From Variovorax sp. S12S4 (lineage in GTDB: Bacteria; Pseudomonadota; Gammaproteobacteria; Burkholderiales; Burkholderiaceae_C), in the NCBI RefSeq assembly GCF_023195515.1, contig NZ_JALPKR020000002.1, forward strand, positions 2,705,001 through 2,769,000: a stretch of 64,000 bases of DNA, read 5' to 3'. Shown one piece after another: positions 10,135-18,213 of the stretch. The notes under the pieces were generated by a model that saw only the letters and a list, made by a program, of their open reading frames with translations, was not told where the DNA came from and did not search any database. Every line of letters begins with the position of its first letter. Position 1 is the first letter of the stretch. The position numbers and the translations under genes are program-made.

Positions 10135-10160
10135 GCGGACAGAGAAGGGAGAATCGGGGG

Positions 10161-11271
10161 GTGACGACAAAGACGACGAACAGTTTACCCATCGCCCTCG
10201 ATGCCCTGATCGCCCGCGCCGTGGAACGCGCCGGCGGCTGGATCGGGTTCGACCGCTTCATGGCGCTGGCCCTGTATGCGCCGGGGCTGGGCTACTACGC
10301 CAACACCTCGGCCAAGTTCGGCCACATGCCGTCTTCGGGCAGCGACTTCGTGACCGCGCCCGAACTCACGCCCATGTTCGGCCAGGCGCTTGCCGCGCAG
10401 GTGGCCGAGGCGCTGCAGAAGACCGACACCGACACGGTCTGGGAATTCGGCGCCGGCTCCGGCGCCCTGGCGGTGCAGCTGCTGCATGCCCTCGACGAAA
10501 TGGGTCGCACCGACGTGCGCTACCGCATCGTCGATCTTTCAGGCACCTTGCGCGAGCGCCAGCAGCAGGCCCTGGTGCGCTATGCGGACCGAGTCGAATG
10601 GCTCGCCGAATTGCCCGAATCGATGCAGGGCGTGGTGATCGGCAACGAGGTGCTCGACGCGATGCCGGTGCAACTGCTGGCGCGCGTGGGCGGCCGATGG
10701 TTCGAGCGCGGCATCGTGCGCGATGCGCAAGGTTCCGGCTGGACCTGGGCCGACCGCGAGACCGCACTGCGGCCGCCGCTCGAGGTGCCGGGCGAGCACG
10801 ACTACCTCACCGAGATCCATCATCAGGCCGAGGCGTTCGTCGCGACCTTGGCTGACCGTCTGGTGAAGGGCGCGGCCTTTTTATCGACTACGGCTTTCCG
10901 GAGCGCGAGTACTACCACCCGCAGCGCCACATGGGAACGGTGATGTGCCACCGCGCGCACCAGGCCGACGGCGATCCGCTGTCCGACGTGGGCTACAAGG
11001 ACATCACTGCGCACGTCAACTTCACGGGCATTGCGCTTGCGGGGCAAGAGGCGGGGCTCGAAGTGCTGGGCTATACCAGCCAGGCGCGGTTTCTGCTGAA
11101 CTGCGGGTTGCTGGCGAGGATGGAGCAGGGCTCTGCCGCGGAGAGGGGAATGGCGGCTCGGCTCATTCATGAGCATGAGATGGGGAGCTGTTCAAGGTGG
11201 TCGGGTTTGCAGTGGGGGAGGCTTGGGAGGCGATGGGGTTTGTGGAGGGGGATCGGAGTCATACGCTCTGA
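10161..11271 (+). pseudogene. MidA/NDUFAF7-type SAM-dependent methyltransferase, two frameshifts as sequenced
   Basis: Encodes a class I methyltransferase of the MidA (DUF185) family, whose mitochondrial relative methylates a complex I subunit. The GTG at 10161 follows purine-rich sequence. SAM-binding WEFGAGSGALAVQLL and the family stretch GVVIGNEVLDAMPVQLL are intact. Reading breaks at a run of five T (10878-10882): a sixth T restores FIDYGFPEREYYHPQRH, continuing in the next frame (HVNFTGIALAGQEAGLEVLG). It breaks again at GGGG (11182-11185): a fifth G restores GELFKVVGFAVGEAWEAMGF to the stop at 11271. Two run-length losses in one gene suggest sequence error, though true decay is possible. 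Confidence 0.85.
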
Positions 11272-11299
11272 CTCTGCTGGCTTGGTTTTGATTCCGAGG

Positions 11300-11866
11300 C
11301 CGGGTCTCGCCCCGGCGGGCGACCTACTTTTCTTTGCTTCGCCAAAGAAACGTAGGCAAAAGAAAGGCGACCCCACTGTCTGCGACCCCTGCGCTTCGCT
11401 ACGGGGCAACCTGCGGTGCTCGGGTTTCGCGGGGTCTCGCAGAACTCGCTTCGCTCAAACAGCTGCGAGCCCTGATCCGCGAAACCCTCCGCTCCTCGGC
11501 GCATACAGAGGGGCTTGGAAACCGAACGGGCCTTTGCTTCGCTCGGCCACAAGCCACCGCGGCGCTGCGCGCCGCGGTGGTTGGCATTGAGTTGGTCTGC
11601 CGACTGTTGGTATTGGCTGTTGGGGCCGAGCGAGAGCGAAGGCCGCCCGCTCCCACCCCTTCTGTATGCGCCGAGGAGCGCAGATGGAGGCGGGATCAGG
11701 GCCGCAGCTGTTTGAGCGAAGCGAGTTCTGCGGACCCCCGCCGGAGTCGAGCACCGCAGGTTGCCCGTAGCAAGCGCAGGGGACGCAGACAGTAGGGGTC
11801 GCCTTTCTTTGGTCACTCTCTTTGGCGAAAGAACGTGACTCGCCTGCCGGCGCTACGCCCTGTCGT
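11300..11866. repeat. Long imperfect inverted-repeat element with a perfect central palindrome
   Basis: Two diverged copies of one sequence of about 270 bp face each other around 11567. Left arm landmarks, read on the plus strand, are AAAGAAAGGCGACCCC, CAACCTGCGGTGCTCG, GCAGAACTCGCTTCGCTC and CTCCTCGGCGCATACAGA. The same strings recur in order on the minus strand of the right arm. The centre, 11554-11580, is a perfect palindrome: 12-bp arms CCACCGCGGCGC and GCGCCGCGGTGG around TGC. All reading frames through it are Arg/Pro/Ser-rich and look spurious, so I call no gene. It starts about 30 bp after the midA stop. It resembles dispersed intergenic repeats seen in Comamonadaceae genomes (recollection, not searched). 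Confidence 0.85.
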
Positions 11867-11974
11867 GGAAATGGCATCTTTGAAATCGACAAAAGCGGGC
11901 CATTTATTGCACGCGTGATTTCCATCACGCATGTCGCCACAATTTAAAAGATTTCTGAAATTTGTAAATTTCTC

Positions 11975-11998
11975 GTGCCAAGTGATGACTCTTGGCAC
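11975..11998. promoter_or_regulatory. Perfect 8-bp inverted repeat upstream of small lipoprotein gene
   Basis: GTGCCAAG at 11975-11982 and CTTGGCAC at 11991-11998 form a perfect inverted repeat with an 8-bp spacer, in AT-rich DNA 74 bp before the lipoprotein start. The right arm contains TTGGCA, a plausible -35, with a TAAAAA-like -10 about 17 bp further on, so a bound dimer could cover the promoter. It lacks a T-run and is unlikely to be a terminator. The operator role is inference. Confidence 0.35.
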
Positions 11999-12071
11999 TT
12001 GATGTGCTGCCCTTTAAAAACTAAGCTCTTATGCAAGCGCGTCCAAATTGCAATACTTATCGGGAGATTTT

Positions 12072-12455
12072 GTGAAAAGAATGATCATGTGTGGACTCGG
12101 GTTTTCTTTTGTTCTGTTGACGGCCTGCGGTACGGTGGGAGGGAACTCGTCCATAGAAAATGCGACAACTCAATCGCTGAGCCAGTCTTTGAAAACTGGA
12201 GTGACTACGACCGATGACGTCAAGAGATTGTTCGGCAACCCCGACTATGTAAAAGACTCCAACGACGGATCTGCGTATTGGAATTACGGAGGAGGGAGAA
12301 ATAGTCAGAAAAATGCTATTGCCGGTTTGGCGGGCATCCCTTATTTGTCAAAACTCGATGACATCAATACTGCATCCGGTGCCAAGAGAAAATCCCTGTC
12401 GCTTTATTTTAATTCGAATAAAAAACTGAGAAGCTATTCCTTGAGCTCAAGTTAG
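12072..12455 (+). CDS. Small BamE/OmlA-like lipoprotein
   Basis: A 127-residue predicted lipoprotein. The GTG at 12072 is chosen because GGGAGA lies 5 bp upstream and because it places the signal peptide (KRMIMCGLGFSFVLLTACG) at the N-terminus, with a lipobox Cys. The mature part, SLKTGVTTTDDVKRLFGNPDYVKDS, has the spacing of the SmpA/OmlA (BamE-like) fold, in which two helices precede a small beta sheet. The protein ends Ser-rich. The gene and its upstream DNA are clearly more AT-rich than the neighbourhood, suggesting acquisition or weak selection. The actual function is unknown. Confidence 0.75.
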   Translation: MKRMIMCGLGFSFVLLTACGTVGGNSSIENATTQSLSQSLKTGVTTTDDVKRLFGNPDYVKDSNDGSAYWNYGGGRNSQKNAIAGLAGIPYLSKLDDINTASGAKRKSLSLYFNSNKKLRSYSLSSS

Positions 12456-12579
12456 AAGTTTTTTGTGCATAAGGCAATCCGGGCTGGATGGCCACGGGCG
12501 GACATTCCCCGACGCATCATTAGGTAGCGGATGTGCCGCCGGATAGCGAATCCGACGGGCTAAGTCGTAAGCTGGAAAT

Positions 12580-12855
12580 CTTTGCCGACCAGCACCTCGC
12601 TTGGGAAAGTGCGTACAAGGCCAGACCGCAAAACGCTGTTCGTTAGCGAGCATTTCACACCGTGATCGTTCGCTTGCCGCAGCACGAATAGCCTGTTGGT
12701 GGCCGAACTGTTTGCGCACAGCGCGAAGCCCGGGTTTGTATACAGTCATCAGTAGGGTCGCCGCACGACCTTGGTGGTCCGGGCCAAACCCCTCGTTGCA
12801 GCCGGCATGTACAACCACTTGCGCCGCCGCCATCGGATCACCATCGATGGGAGGC
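12580..12855 (+). pseudogene. Decayed TauD-family dioxygenase remnant
   Basis: This stretch is a degenerate copy of the C-terminal half of the intact dioxygenase gene that starts at 12933. TTTGCCGACCAGCACCTCGC at 12581 matches the intact TTTGCCGATCAGCATCTCGC at 13360. GTTCGTTAGCGAGCATTTCA, TGGCCGAACTGTTTGCGCAC and GAAGCCCGGGTTTGTATACA then match the intact gene in order, ending near the codons for LRRRLNRTTIVGD. About 50 codons between the first two blocks are missing and the frame is broken several times. Further upstream, to about 12515, similarity is doubtful. It is best read as the dead member of an old duplication, or the residue of an allele replaced by the neighbour. Confidence 0.8.
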
Positions 12856-12932
12856 AAACAAACTCAACTCAAAAATAAGCTACCAACAAAGAGTTCGTTT
12901 GAGAAAGCATCCCCCAAACCTACATTGGCGGG

Positions 12933-13811
12933 ATGAGCTCCAAGCCCGATCCCACCCGGCAGCACTTCGAAGTCCGCCCCTTCAACGCCCCCGTAGGCGC
13001 CGAAATCATCGGGCTCGACATCTCCAAGCCCATCAGCGCTGAAGATTTCAAGCGCATCCACCAAGCGCACCTCGACCATCACGTCCTGGTCTTCCGCAAC
13101 CAACAAATCACCCCCCAAGAGCACATCGATTTCAGCCGTCGCTTCGGCCCACTCGAAATCCACGTGCTGCACCAGTTCCACCTGAAGAATCACCCCGAGA
13201 TCCTGATCGTTTCCAACATCAAGGAAAACGGCGAACCTATCGGCCTGGGCGATGCGGGCGTCTACTGGCACTCGGACATCTCGTACAAGCCCCAGCCGAG
13301 CCTAGGCTCCCTGCTGCATGCGCAAGAGCTGCCGAGCGAAGGTGGCGACACGCTCTTTGCCGATCAGCATCTCGCTTGGGAAGCGCTCGACCCCGAGCTG
13401 CAGCAGCGCATCCTGCCGCTCAAGGCCGAGCACAGCTATCTCGCCAAGTACGAAGAGTTGCGCGCCAAGAACCCGTGGCGCCCCAAGCTCTCGCAGGCGC
13501 AGATCGACCAGGTCGCCCCCGCGGTGCAGCCGGTGGTGCGCACGCACCCGGAAACGGGCCGCAAGGCGCTGTTCGTCAGCGAGCATTTCACGACACGCAT
13601 CGTCGGCCTCCCGCAGGAAGAAAGCGACGCACTGCTGGCCGAGCTGTTCGCGCACAGCGTGAAGCCCGAGTTCGTGTATCGCCACCAATGGGCGCCGCAC
13701 GATCTGGTGTTCTGGGACAACCGCTCGCTGATGCACCTTGCGGCGGGCACGCCCGACCATCTGCGACGGCGCCTCAACCGCACCACCATCGTCGGCGACA
13801 CGCCTTTCTGA
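12933..13811 (+). CDS. TauD/TfdA-family Fe(II)/2-oxoglutarate dioxygenase
   Basis: A 292-residue enzyme of the taurine/2,4-D dioxygenase family, coupling 2-oxoglutarate decarboxylation to oxidative cleavage of a substrate such as an alkanesulfonate. The iron ligands are visible: H113 and D115 in YWHSDISYK and distal H268 in RSLMHLAAG. An Arg of the RRRLNRTT motif about 11 residues on should bind the 2-oxoglutarate carboxylate. It is followed 21 bp later by ABC-importer genes of the SsuA/TauA type, which points to organosulfonate use, though the true substrate could be another acid. A broken copy lies just upstream. Confidence 0.93.
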   Translation: MSSKPDPTRQHFEVRPFNAPVGAEIIGLDISKPISAEDFKRIHQAHLDHHVLVFRNQQITPQEHIDFSRRFGPLEIHVLHQFHLKNHPEILIVSNIKENGEPIGLGDAGVYWHSDISYKPQPSLGSLLHAQELPSEGGDTLFADQHLAWEALDPELQQRILPLKAEHSYLAKYEELRAKNPWRPKLSQAQIDQVAPAVQPVVRTHPETGRKALFVSEHFTTRIVGLPQEESDALLAELFAHSVKPEFVYRHQWAPHDLVFWDNRSLMHLAAGTPDHLRRRLNRTTIVGDTPF

Positions 13812-13832
13812 TCTTCTCCTGGACTCATTTCA

Positions 13833-14843
13833 ATGAACCGATTCACACGCAAGGCCGCCGCACTCGTCACCGGCTTCGGTCTCCTCGCGGGCAGTCTTGC
13901 TGCCCATGCCGAAGGGCAGATCCGCATCGCCGAGCAATTCGGCATCGTCTACCTGCTGCTCAATGTCGCGCAGGAACAAAAGCTCATCGAGAAGCACGCC
14001 AAGGCGGCCGGTGTCGATGCCAAGGTGGAGTGGATCAAGCTTTCGGGCGGCTCGGCGGTGAATGACGCGCTGCTCTCGGGCAACATCGAGATCGCGAGTG
14101 CCGGCGTGGGCCCGCTGCTCACGCTGTGGGACCGCACCAAGGGCAAGCAGAACGTGAAGGGCGTGGCATCGCTGGGCAACTTTCCCTACTACCTGGTGAG
14201 CAACAACCCGAACGTGAAGACCATTGCAGACTTCACCGACAAGGACCGCATCGCCCTGCCGGCGGTGGGCGTCTCGGTGCAGTCGCGGGTGCTGCAGTTC
14301 GCATCGGCCAAGCTCTGGGGCGACAAGGAGTTCAACCGGCTCGACAAGATCAGCGTGGCGGTGCCGCATCCCGATGCTGCGGCGGCCATCATCAAGGGCG
14401 GCACCGAGATCACGGCGCACTTCGGCAACCCGCCATTCCAGGACCAGGAGCTCGCGGGCAATCCGAACGCGCACATCGTGCTCAACTCGTACCAGGTGCT
14501 CGGCGGCCCGGCCTCGGCGACGGTGCTCTATGCCACCGAGAAATTCCGCAGCGAGAACCCGAAGACCTACAAGGCGTTTGTCGATGCGCTCGACGAGGCG
14601 GCGAAGTTCGTCACGGCCAATCCGGAGAAAGCGGCGGACATCTACCTGAAGGTGGGCAACGCGAAGATCGACCGCGAGCTGCTGCTGAAGATCATCAAGA
14701 ACCCCGAGGTGCAGTTCAAGACCACGCCGCAGAACACCTATGCGCTGGCGGAGTTCATGCACCGGGTGGGCGCGATCAAGAACAAGCCGGCTTCGGTGAA
14801 GGATTATTTCTTCGACGATGCGCAGAACGCTTCGGGGAATTGA
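13833..14843 (+). CDS. ABC transporter substrate-binding protein (SsuA/TauA-like)
   Basis: A 336-residue periplasmic receptor with a signal peptide (RKAAALVTGFGLLAGSLAAHA, cleavage near residue 27). The mature start QIRIAEQFGIVYLLLNVAQEQ and the ALLSGNIEIASAGVGPLLTLW segment are typical of NMT1/SsuA-type receptors for sulfonates, nitrate or thiamine precursors. It is the first of three importer genes and follows the dioxygenase gene by 21 bp. Ligand assignment to a sulfonate is inference from that neighbour. The TGA at 14841 is directly followed by an ATG that leads into a repeat rather than into the ATPase frame. Confidence 0.9.
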   Translation: MNRFTRKAAALVTGFGLLAGSLAAHAEGQIRIAEQFGIVYLLLNVAQEQKLIEKHAKAAGVDAKVEWIKLSGGSAVNDALLSGNIEIASAGVGPLLTLWDRTKGKQNVKGVASLGNFPYYLVSNNPNVKTIADFTDKDRIALPAVGVSVQSRVLQFASAKLWGDKEFNRLDKISVAVPHPDAAAAIIKGGTEITAHFGNPPFQDQELAGNPNAHIVLNSYQVLGGPASATVLYATEKFRSENPKTYKAFVDALDEAAKFVTANPEKAADIYLKVGNAKIDRELLLKIIKNPEVQFKTTPQNTYALAEFMHRVGAIKNKPASVKDYFFDDAQNASGN

Positions 14844-14877
14844 ATGAGCACGGCGAAGGCGCGATCCGGCTTTGACT

Positions 14878-14990
14878 CCTTCCCCCTCTGGGCGAAGGCG
14901 GGGATGGGGGCGGGCAGAACGGTGGCGACGCCAACGCCGCTTGTCCCCACCCCGGCCCTCCCCTGGGAGGGGGAGGGAAGAAGACGAGAG
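14878..14990. repeat. REP-like GC-rich repeat at the 5' end of the ATPase gene
   Basis: The stretch from TTCCCCCTCTGGGCGAAGG through GGGGATGGGGGCGGG to CCCCACCCCGGCCCTCCCC and GGGAGGGGGAGGGA is built of complementary C-rich and G-rich blocks that could fold back on themselves. It is shaped like the short intergenic REP elements of Burkholderiales. It occupies the place where the ATPase start codon and ribosome site should be. Confidence 0.6.
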
Positions 14991-15792
14991 GCAAGCGCTC
15001 GCGCCGCTCCTCCAGGTCGACGGCGTCAGCCTCGAATACCGCACGCCCGAGCGCGTGGTGCGCGCCACCCACCGCGTGAGCTTCGACGTGCACGCCGCCG
15101 ACCGTTTCGTGCTGCTCGGGCCCTCGGGTTGCGGCAAGTCCACGCTGCTGAAGGCCGTCGGCGGATTCATCCAGCCCGTCGAAGGCGAGATCCGCCTCGA
15201 CGGCCGTCGCGTGGCACAGCCGGGCCCCGACCGTATCGTCGTGTTCCAGGAGTTCGACCAGCTGCCACCGTGGAAGACCGTTCAGCAGAACGTGATGTTC
15301 CCGCTGCTCGCCTCGCGCACCCTCGGCAAGAAGGAAGCGGCCGAACGCGCGCTGCATTACCTCGACAAGGTGGGCCTCGCCAAGTTCGCCGACGTGCATC
15401 CGCACCAGCTGTCGGGAGGCATGAAGCAGCGTGTGGCCATTGCGCGTGCGCTGGCGATGCAGCCGCGCGTGCTGTTGATGGACGAGCCTTTTGCCGCGCT
15501 GGATGCACTCACGCGCCGCAAGATGCAGCAGGAGCTGCTCGAGCTGTGGGACGAGGTGCGCTTCACGCTGCTTTTCGTCACGCATTCCATCGAGGAGGCG
15601 CTGGTGGTTGGCAACCGCGTGGCACTGCTGTCGCCGCACCCGGGCCGCATGCGTGCCGAATTGAACAGCCACGGCTTCTCGCTGGCCAGCCTGGGCGGCG
15701 CCGAGTTCCAGGGCACGGCGCAGCGCATTCACGACATGCTGTTCGAAGAAGAGCAGGAGCAAGGGCAAGAGCACGAAGAGGCCGCAGCATGA
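14941..15792 (+). CDS. ABC transporter ATP-binding protein (SsuB/TauB-like), start uncertain
   Basis: The energising subunit of the importer. From about 15005 the protein is a normal nitrate/sulfonate/taurine-type ATPase: Walker A GPSGCGKST, Q-loop QEFDQLPPW, signature LSGGMKQR, Walker B VLLMDEPFAALD and switch His in VTHSIEEA. The start is a problem: no ATG or GTG lies in frame near the conserved beginning (LLQVDGVSLEYR), only TTG codons at 14941 and 14872, neither with a ribosome site, because a REP-like repeat fills the 5' region. TTG 14941 is a placeholder. The stop overlaps the permease ATG (ATGA). Confidence 0.85.
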   Translation: MSPPRPSPGRGREEDERQALAPLLQVDGVSLEYRTPERVVRATHRVSFDVHAADRFVLLGPSGCGKSTLLKAVGGFIQPVEGEIRLDGRRVAQPGPDRIVVFQEFDQLPPWKTVQQNVMFPLLASRTLGKKEAAERALHYLDKVGLAKFADVHPHQLSGGMKQRVAIARALAMQPRVLLMDEPFAALDALTRRKMQQELLELWDEVRFTLLFVTHSIEEALVVGNRVALLSPHPGRMRAELNSHGFSLASLGGAEFQGTAQRIHDMLFEEEQEQGQEHEEAAA

Positions 15793-16658
15793 GCGCACTC
15801 GTTCCGCACATCCGCCCCGAGTACGAGCGCACGCTCGAGCCCTTCACCGAGGTGCCGGTCGAGCGAGCCCTGCCGCTGCCGACGCGCATCTGGGCCCAGG
15901 CCGGCGTTCGCAAGGGCCTGATCCTGATCGTCATCACGGTGCTCTGGGAGCTTGCGGCCCGATGGCAGGACAACGACCTGCTGCTGCCTACCTTCAGCGC
16001 CACGGCCCTCGCGTTGGCCGAGGGGCTGGCGAGCGGCGAACTCATCGAGAAGGTGCGCATCTCGCTGGCGGTGCTGCTGCAGGGCTACCTGGCCGGCGTG
16101 CTGCTGGCTTTTGCGCTCACCACGCTCGCGGTGTCGACGCAGATCGGGCGCGACCTGCTGGACACGCTGACTTCGATGTTCAATCCGCTGCCCGCCATTG
16201 CGCTGCTGCCGCTCGCTTTGCTGTGGTTTGGCCTCGGGCGCGGCAGCCTGGTGTTCGTGCTGATCCATTCGGTGTTGTGGCCGCTGGCGCTCAACACCTA
16301 TGCGGGCTTCCAGGGCGTGCCTGAAACACTGCGGATGGCGGGGCGCAACTACGGGCTCAAGGGCTTGCGCTACGTGCTGCAGATACTGGTGCCGGCCGCC
16401 TTGCCGTCGATCCTGTCGGGGCTGAAGATCGGCTGGGCCTTTGCCTGGCGCACGCTGATCGCGGCCGAGCTGGTGTTCGGCGCCTCGTCGGGCAAGGGCG
16501 GCCTTGGCTGGTACATCTTCCAGAACCGCAACGAGCTCTACACCGACCGCGTGTTCGCGGGCCTGGCGATGGTGGTGCTGATCGGCCTGTTGGTGGAAAG
16601 CCTGGGCTTCAAGACGCTGGAGCGCCTGACGGTGCGGCGCTGGGGCCAGCAGCGCTGA
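15789..16658 (+). CDS. ABC transporter permease (SsuC/TauC-like)
   Basis: A 289-residue membrane subunit of the importer. After a 40-residue cytoplasmic start it has about six membrane spans. The EAA-loop region that contacts the ATPase is GVPETLRMAGRNYGLKGLRYVLQ, and LPSILSGLKIGWAFAWRTLIAAE follows, both typical of SsuC/TauC permeases. The ATG at 15789 overlaps the ATPase stop. With the receptor and ATPase it forms one transcription unit downstream of the TauD-like enzyme, consistent with import of its substrate. Confidence 0.93.
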   Translation: MSALVPHIRPEYERTLEPFTEVPVERALPLPTRIWAQAGVRKGLILIVITVLWELAARWQDNDLLLPTFSATALALAEGLASGELIEKVRISLAVLLQGYLAGVLLAFALTTLAVSTQIGRDLLDTLTSMFNPLPAIALLPLALLWFGLGRGSLVFVLIHSVLWPLALNTYAGFQGVPETLRMAGRNYGLKGLRYVLQILVPAALPSILSGLKIGWAFAWRTLIAAELVFGASSGKGGLGWYIFQNRNELYTDRVFAGLAMVVLIGLLVESLGFKTLERLTVRRWGQQR

Positions 16659-16667
16659 TCGGACGAT

Positions 16668-17063
16668 TCAGCCGGCGCCGGGCTTCGCGCTGCCCTTGCG
16701 CAGCGTGCGCAGCTCGGCGTTCAGGAACTCCTTGGCGTCCTTCATCGAGCCATTCGGCATCTTGACCTGGTAGGCCTTGCCGGTCATTTCCGAGCGGGAA
16801 GCGCAGCGGTCGATGAAGTCTTCGGCCGTGACGATCTCGTCTTTGAAGTGGTCGAACTTGGCCCGCATGTGTTTGGCGGCATCGTCGGCGTCGTGCGCCT
16901 TGCCGTTGCGCATGAAGGTCATCGTCTTCATCTGCGAAACGCGCTGGATCAGCGTGTCGATGAGCTTCTGCTCCGACGCGGAAGGGGCGGCCTGGGCCAG
17001 TACGGCCACGGAGCCGAGCAAAAGCGCCAGCAGCGCAGTGCGCAAAAATCGAAATGAAGCCAT
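16668..17063 (-). CDS. DUF5329-like exported protein
   Basis: A 131-residue protein with a signal peptide (ASFRFLRTALLALLLGSVAVLAQA). The mature part matches what I recall of DUF5329: an N-terminal helix (SASEQKLIDTLIQRVSQM), a central FMRNGKAHDADDAAKHMRAK and the conserved block AEDFIDRCASRSEMTGKAYQVK, which contains one Cys. Function unknown; probably periplasmic. It is transcribed toward the importer operon and ends 10 bp from it. The family name rests on memory of the motif. Confidence 0.7.
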   Translation of the reverse strand: MASFRFLRTALLALLLGSVAVLAQAAPSASEQKLIDTLIQRVSQMKTMTFMRNGKAHDADDAAKHMRAKFDHFKDEIVTAEDFIDRCASRSEMTGKAYQVKMPNGSMKDAKEFLNAELRTLRKGSAKPGAG

Positions 17064-17186
17064 TCAGTGGTGATCAGGGATCGAGTGGGACGGGTAGTTC
17101 GGCCCATGCTAGAGCGCCGGCCCCTGGCATGTCAAACCGGGTCCGGCTCGGGTCTAATCGCAGTTTTGGCCCGCTTCACTTCTTTC

Positions 17187-17963
17187 ATGAGCTCCCCGAC
17201 CCCCGATCTCCTGTCGATTGCCAATGCGCTGGCCGATGCGGCCGCCGCGCAATCGATGCACTATTTCCGCACGCCGCTGGACATCATCACGAAGGCGGAC
17301 GAGAGCCCCGTCACGCTCGCAGACCGCGCCGCCGAAACGGCCATGCGCGAAATTCTGGCCGCCCGTGCGCAGGCGGACGGCATCTTCGGCGAAGAGCACG
17401 GCCTGGAGCGGCTCGACGCCGAACGCGTCTGGGTGCTCGACCCGATCGACGGCACGCGCAGCTTCATTACCGGCTCTCCGCTCTGGGGCACGCTGATCGG
17501 CGTGCTGCAAGGCGCCCGCGTGGTGCTCGGCATGATCGACATGCCGGTGCTGAAAGAGCGCTGGATCGGCCAGGCCGGCAAGGGCGCCACGCGCGACGGC
17601 CAGCCGGTGCATGCCAGCGGCTGCACCGACGTGGCCAAGGCCCGCATCGTCACCACCTCGCCGGACATCTTTGCGCCGGCCGACTGGCAGGCTTTCGACC
17701 GGCTGAGCCGCCAATGCGCGATGCGCCGCTTCGGCGGCGACTGCTACGGCTATGCCCAGCTTGCGGGCGGCACCATCGACCTGGTGGTGGAAACCGGGCT
17801 GCAGCCGTACGACTACCTGGGGCCGGCGGGCGTGATCGAGGCGGCGGGCGGCGTCATCACCGACTGGCAGGGCCGGCCGCTGGGGCTGGAGTCCGACGGC
17901 AGGGTTATTGCGGCCGCAACGCCCGAACTTCACCGACAAGCCATGGCCGTTCTTGCGGCCTAG
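17187..17963 (+). CDS. Inositol-monophosphatase-fold phosphatase, histidinol-phosphatase type
   Basis: A 258-residue metal-dependent phosphatase. Metal-binding motifs are GEEHGLERLD and DPIDGTRSF, with the third in PYDYLGPAGVIEAAGG. PYDYLGP in place of the usual WD-AAG pattern is typical of HisN-like histidinol-phosphatases and of some 3'-nucleotidases, so histidine biosynthesis is the likeliest role. No other his genes are present, so inositol or nucleotide substrates cannot be excluded. The ATG at 17187 (MSSPTPDLL) was chosen over an upstream start for its normal family N-terminus. Confidence 0.85.
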   Translation: MSSPTPDLLSIANALADAAAAQSMHYFRTPLDIITKADESPVTLADRAAETAMREILAARAQADGIFGEEHGLERLDAERVWVLDPIDGTRSFITGSPLWGTLIGVLQGARVVLGMIDMPVLKERWIGQAGKGATRDGQPVHASGCTDVAKARIVTTSPDIFAPADWQAFDRLSRQCAMRRFGGDCYGYAQLAGGTIDLVVETGLQPYDYLGPAGVIEAAGGVITDWQGRPLGLESDGRVIAAATPELHRQAMAVLAA

Positions 17964-17972
17964 ACTGTTCCC

Positions 17973-18167
17973 ATGTTCCGCTGGCTGATCGTCGTCGTCC
18001 TTGCCCTGGTGCTCATGAGCGGCCTCACGGCCTGGCTGCGCCGGTTCGGCTTCGGGCGATTGCCTGGCGACTTCGAGTTCCGCGCTTTCGGCCGCGAGTG
18101 GCAATTGCCCATCTCCAGCACCCTGGTGCTCAGCATGATCGCGGCGCTGGTGGCGCGCTTCATCTAG
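17973..18167 (+). CDS. DUF2905 small membrane protein
   Basis: A 64-residue protein with two membrane helices (FRWLIVVVLALVLMSGL and STLVLSMIAALVARFI) joined by a polar loop containing RLPGDFEFRAFGREWQLP, the DUF2905 signature. Function unknown in the family. It starts 9 bp after the phosphatase gene on the same strand and is probably co-transcribed with it. Confidence 0.88.
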   Translation: MFRWLIVVVLALVLMSGLTAWLRRFGFGRLPGDFEFRAFGREWQLPISSTLVLSMIAALVARFI

Positions 18168-18213
18168 CGCCTTCGATGAAACAGAAACCGAAAAGAAAGA
18201 GAAGAACCACGCG

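Noticed and set aside
11259..11940. Several Arg/Pro/Ser-rich reading frames in the inverted repeat
   Set aside because: They mirror each other on both strands, have no ribosome sites and no domain, so they are shadows of the repeat.
11975..11998. Terminator reading of the GTGCCAAG/CTTGGCAC hairpin
   Set aside because: No T-run follows on either strand and it lies just before a gene start, so an operator is likelier.
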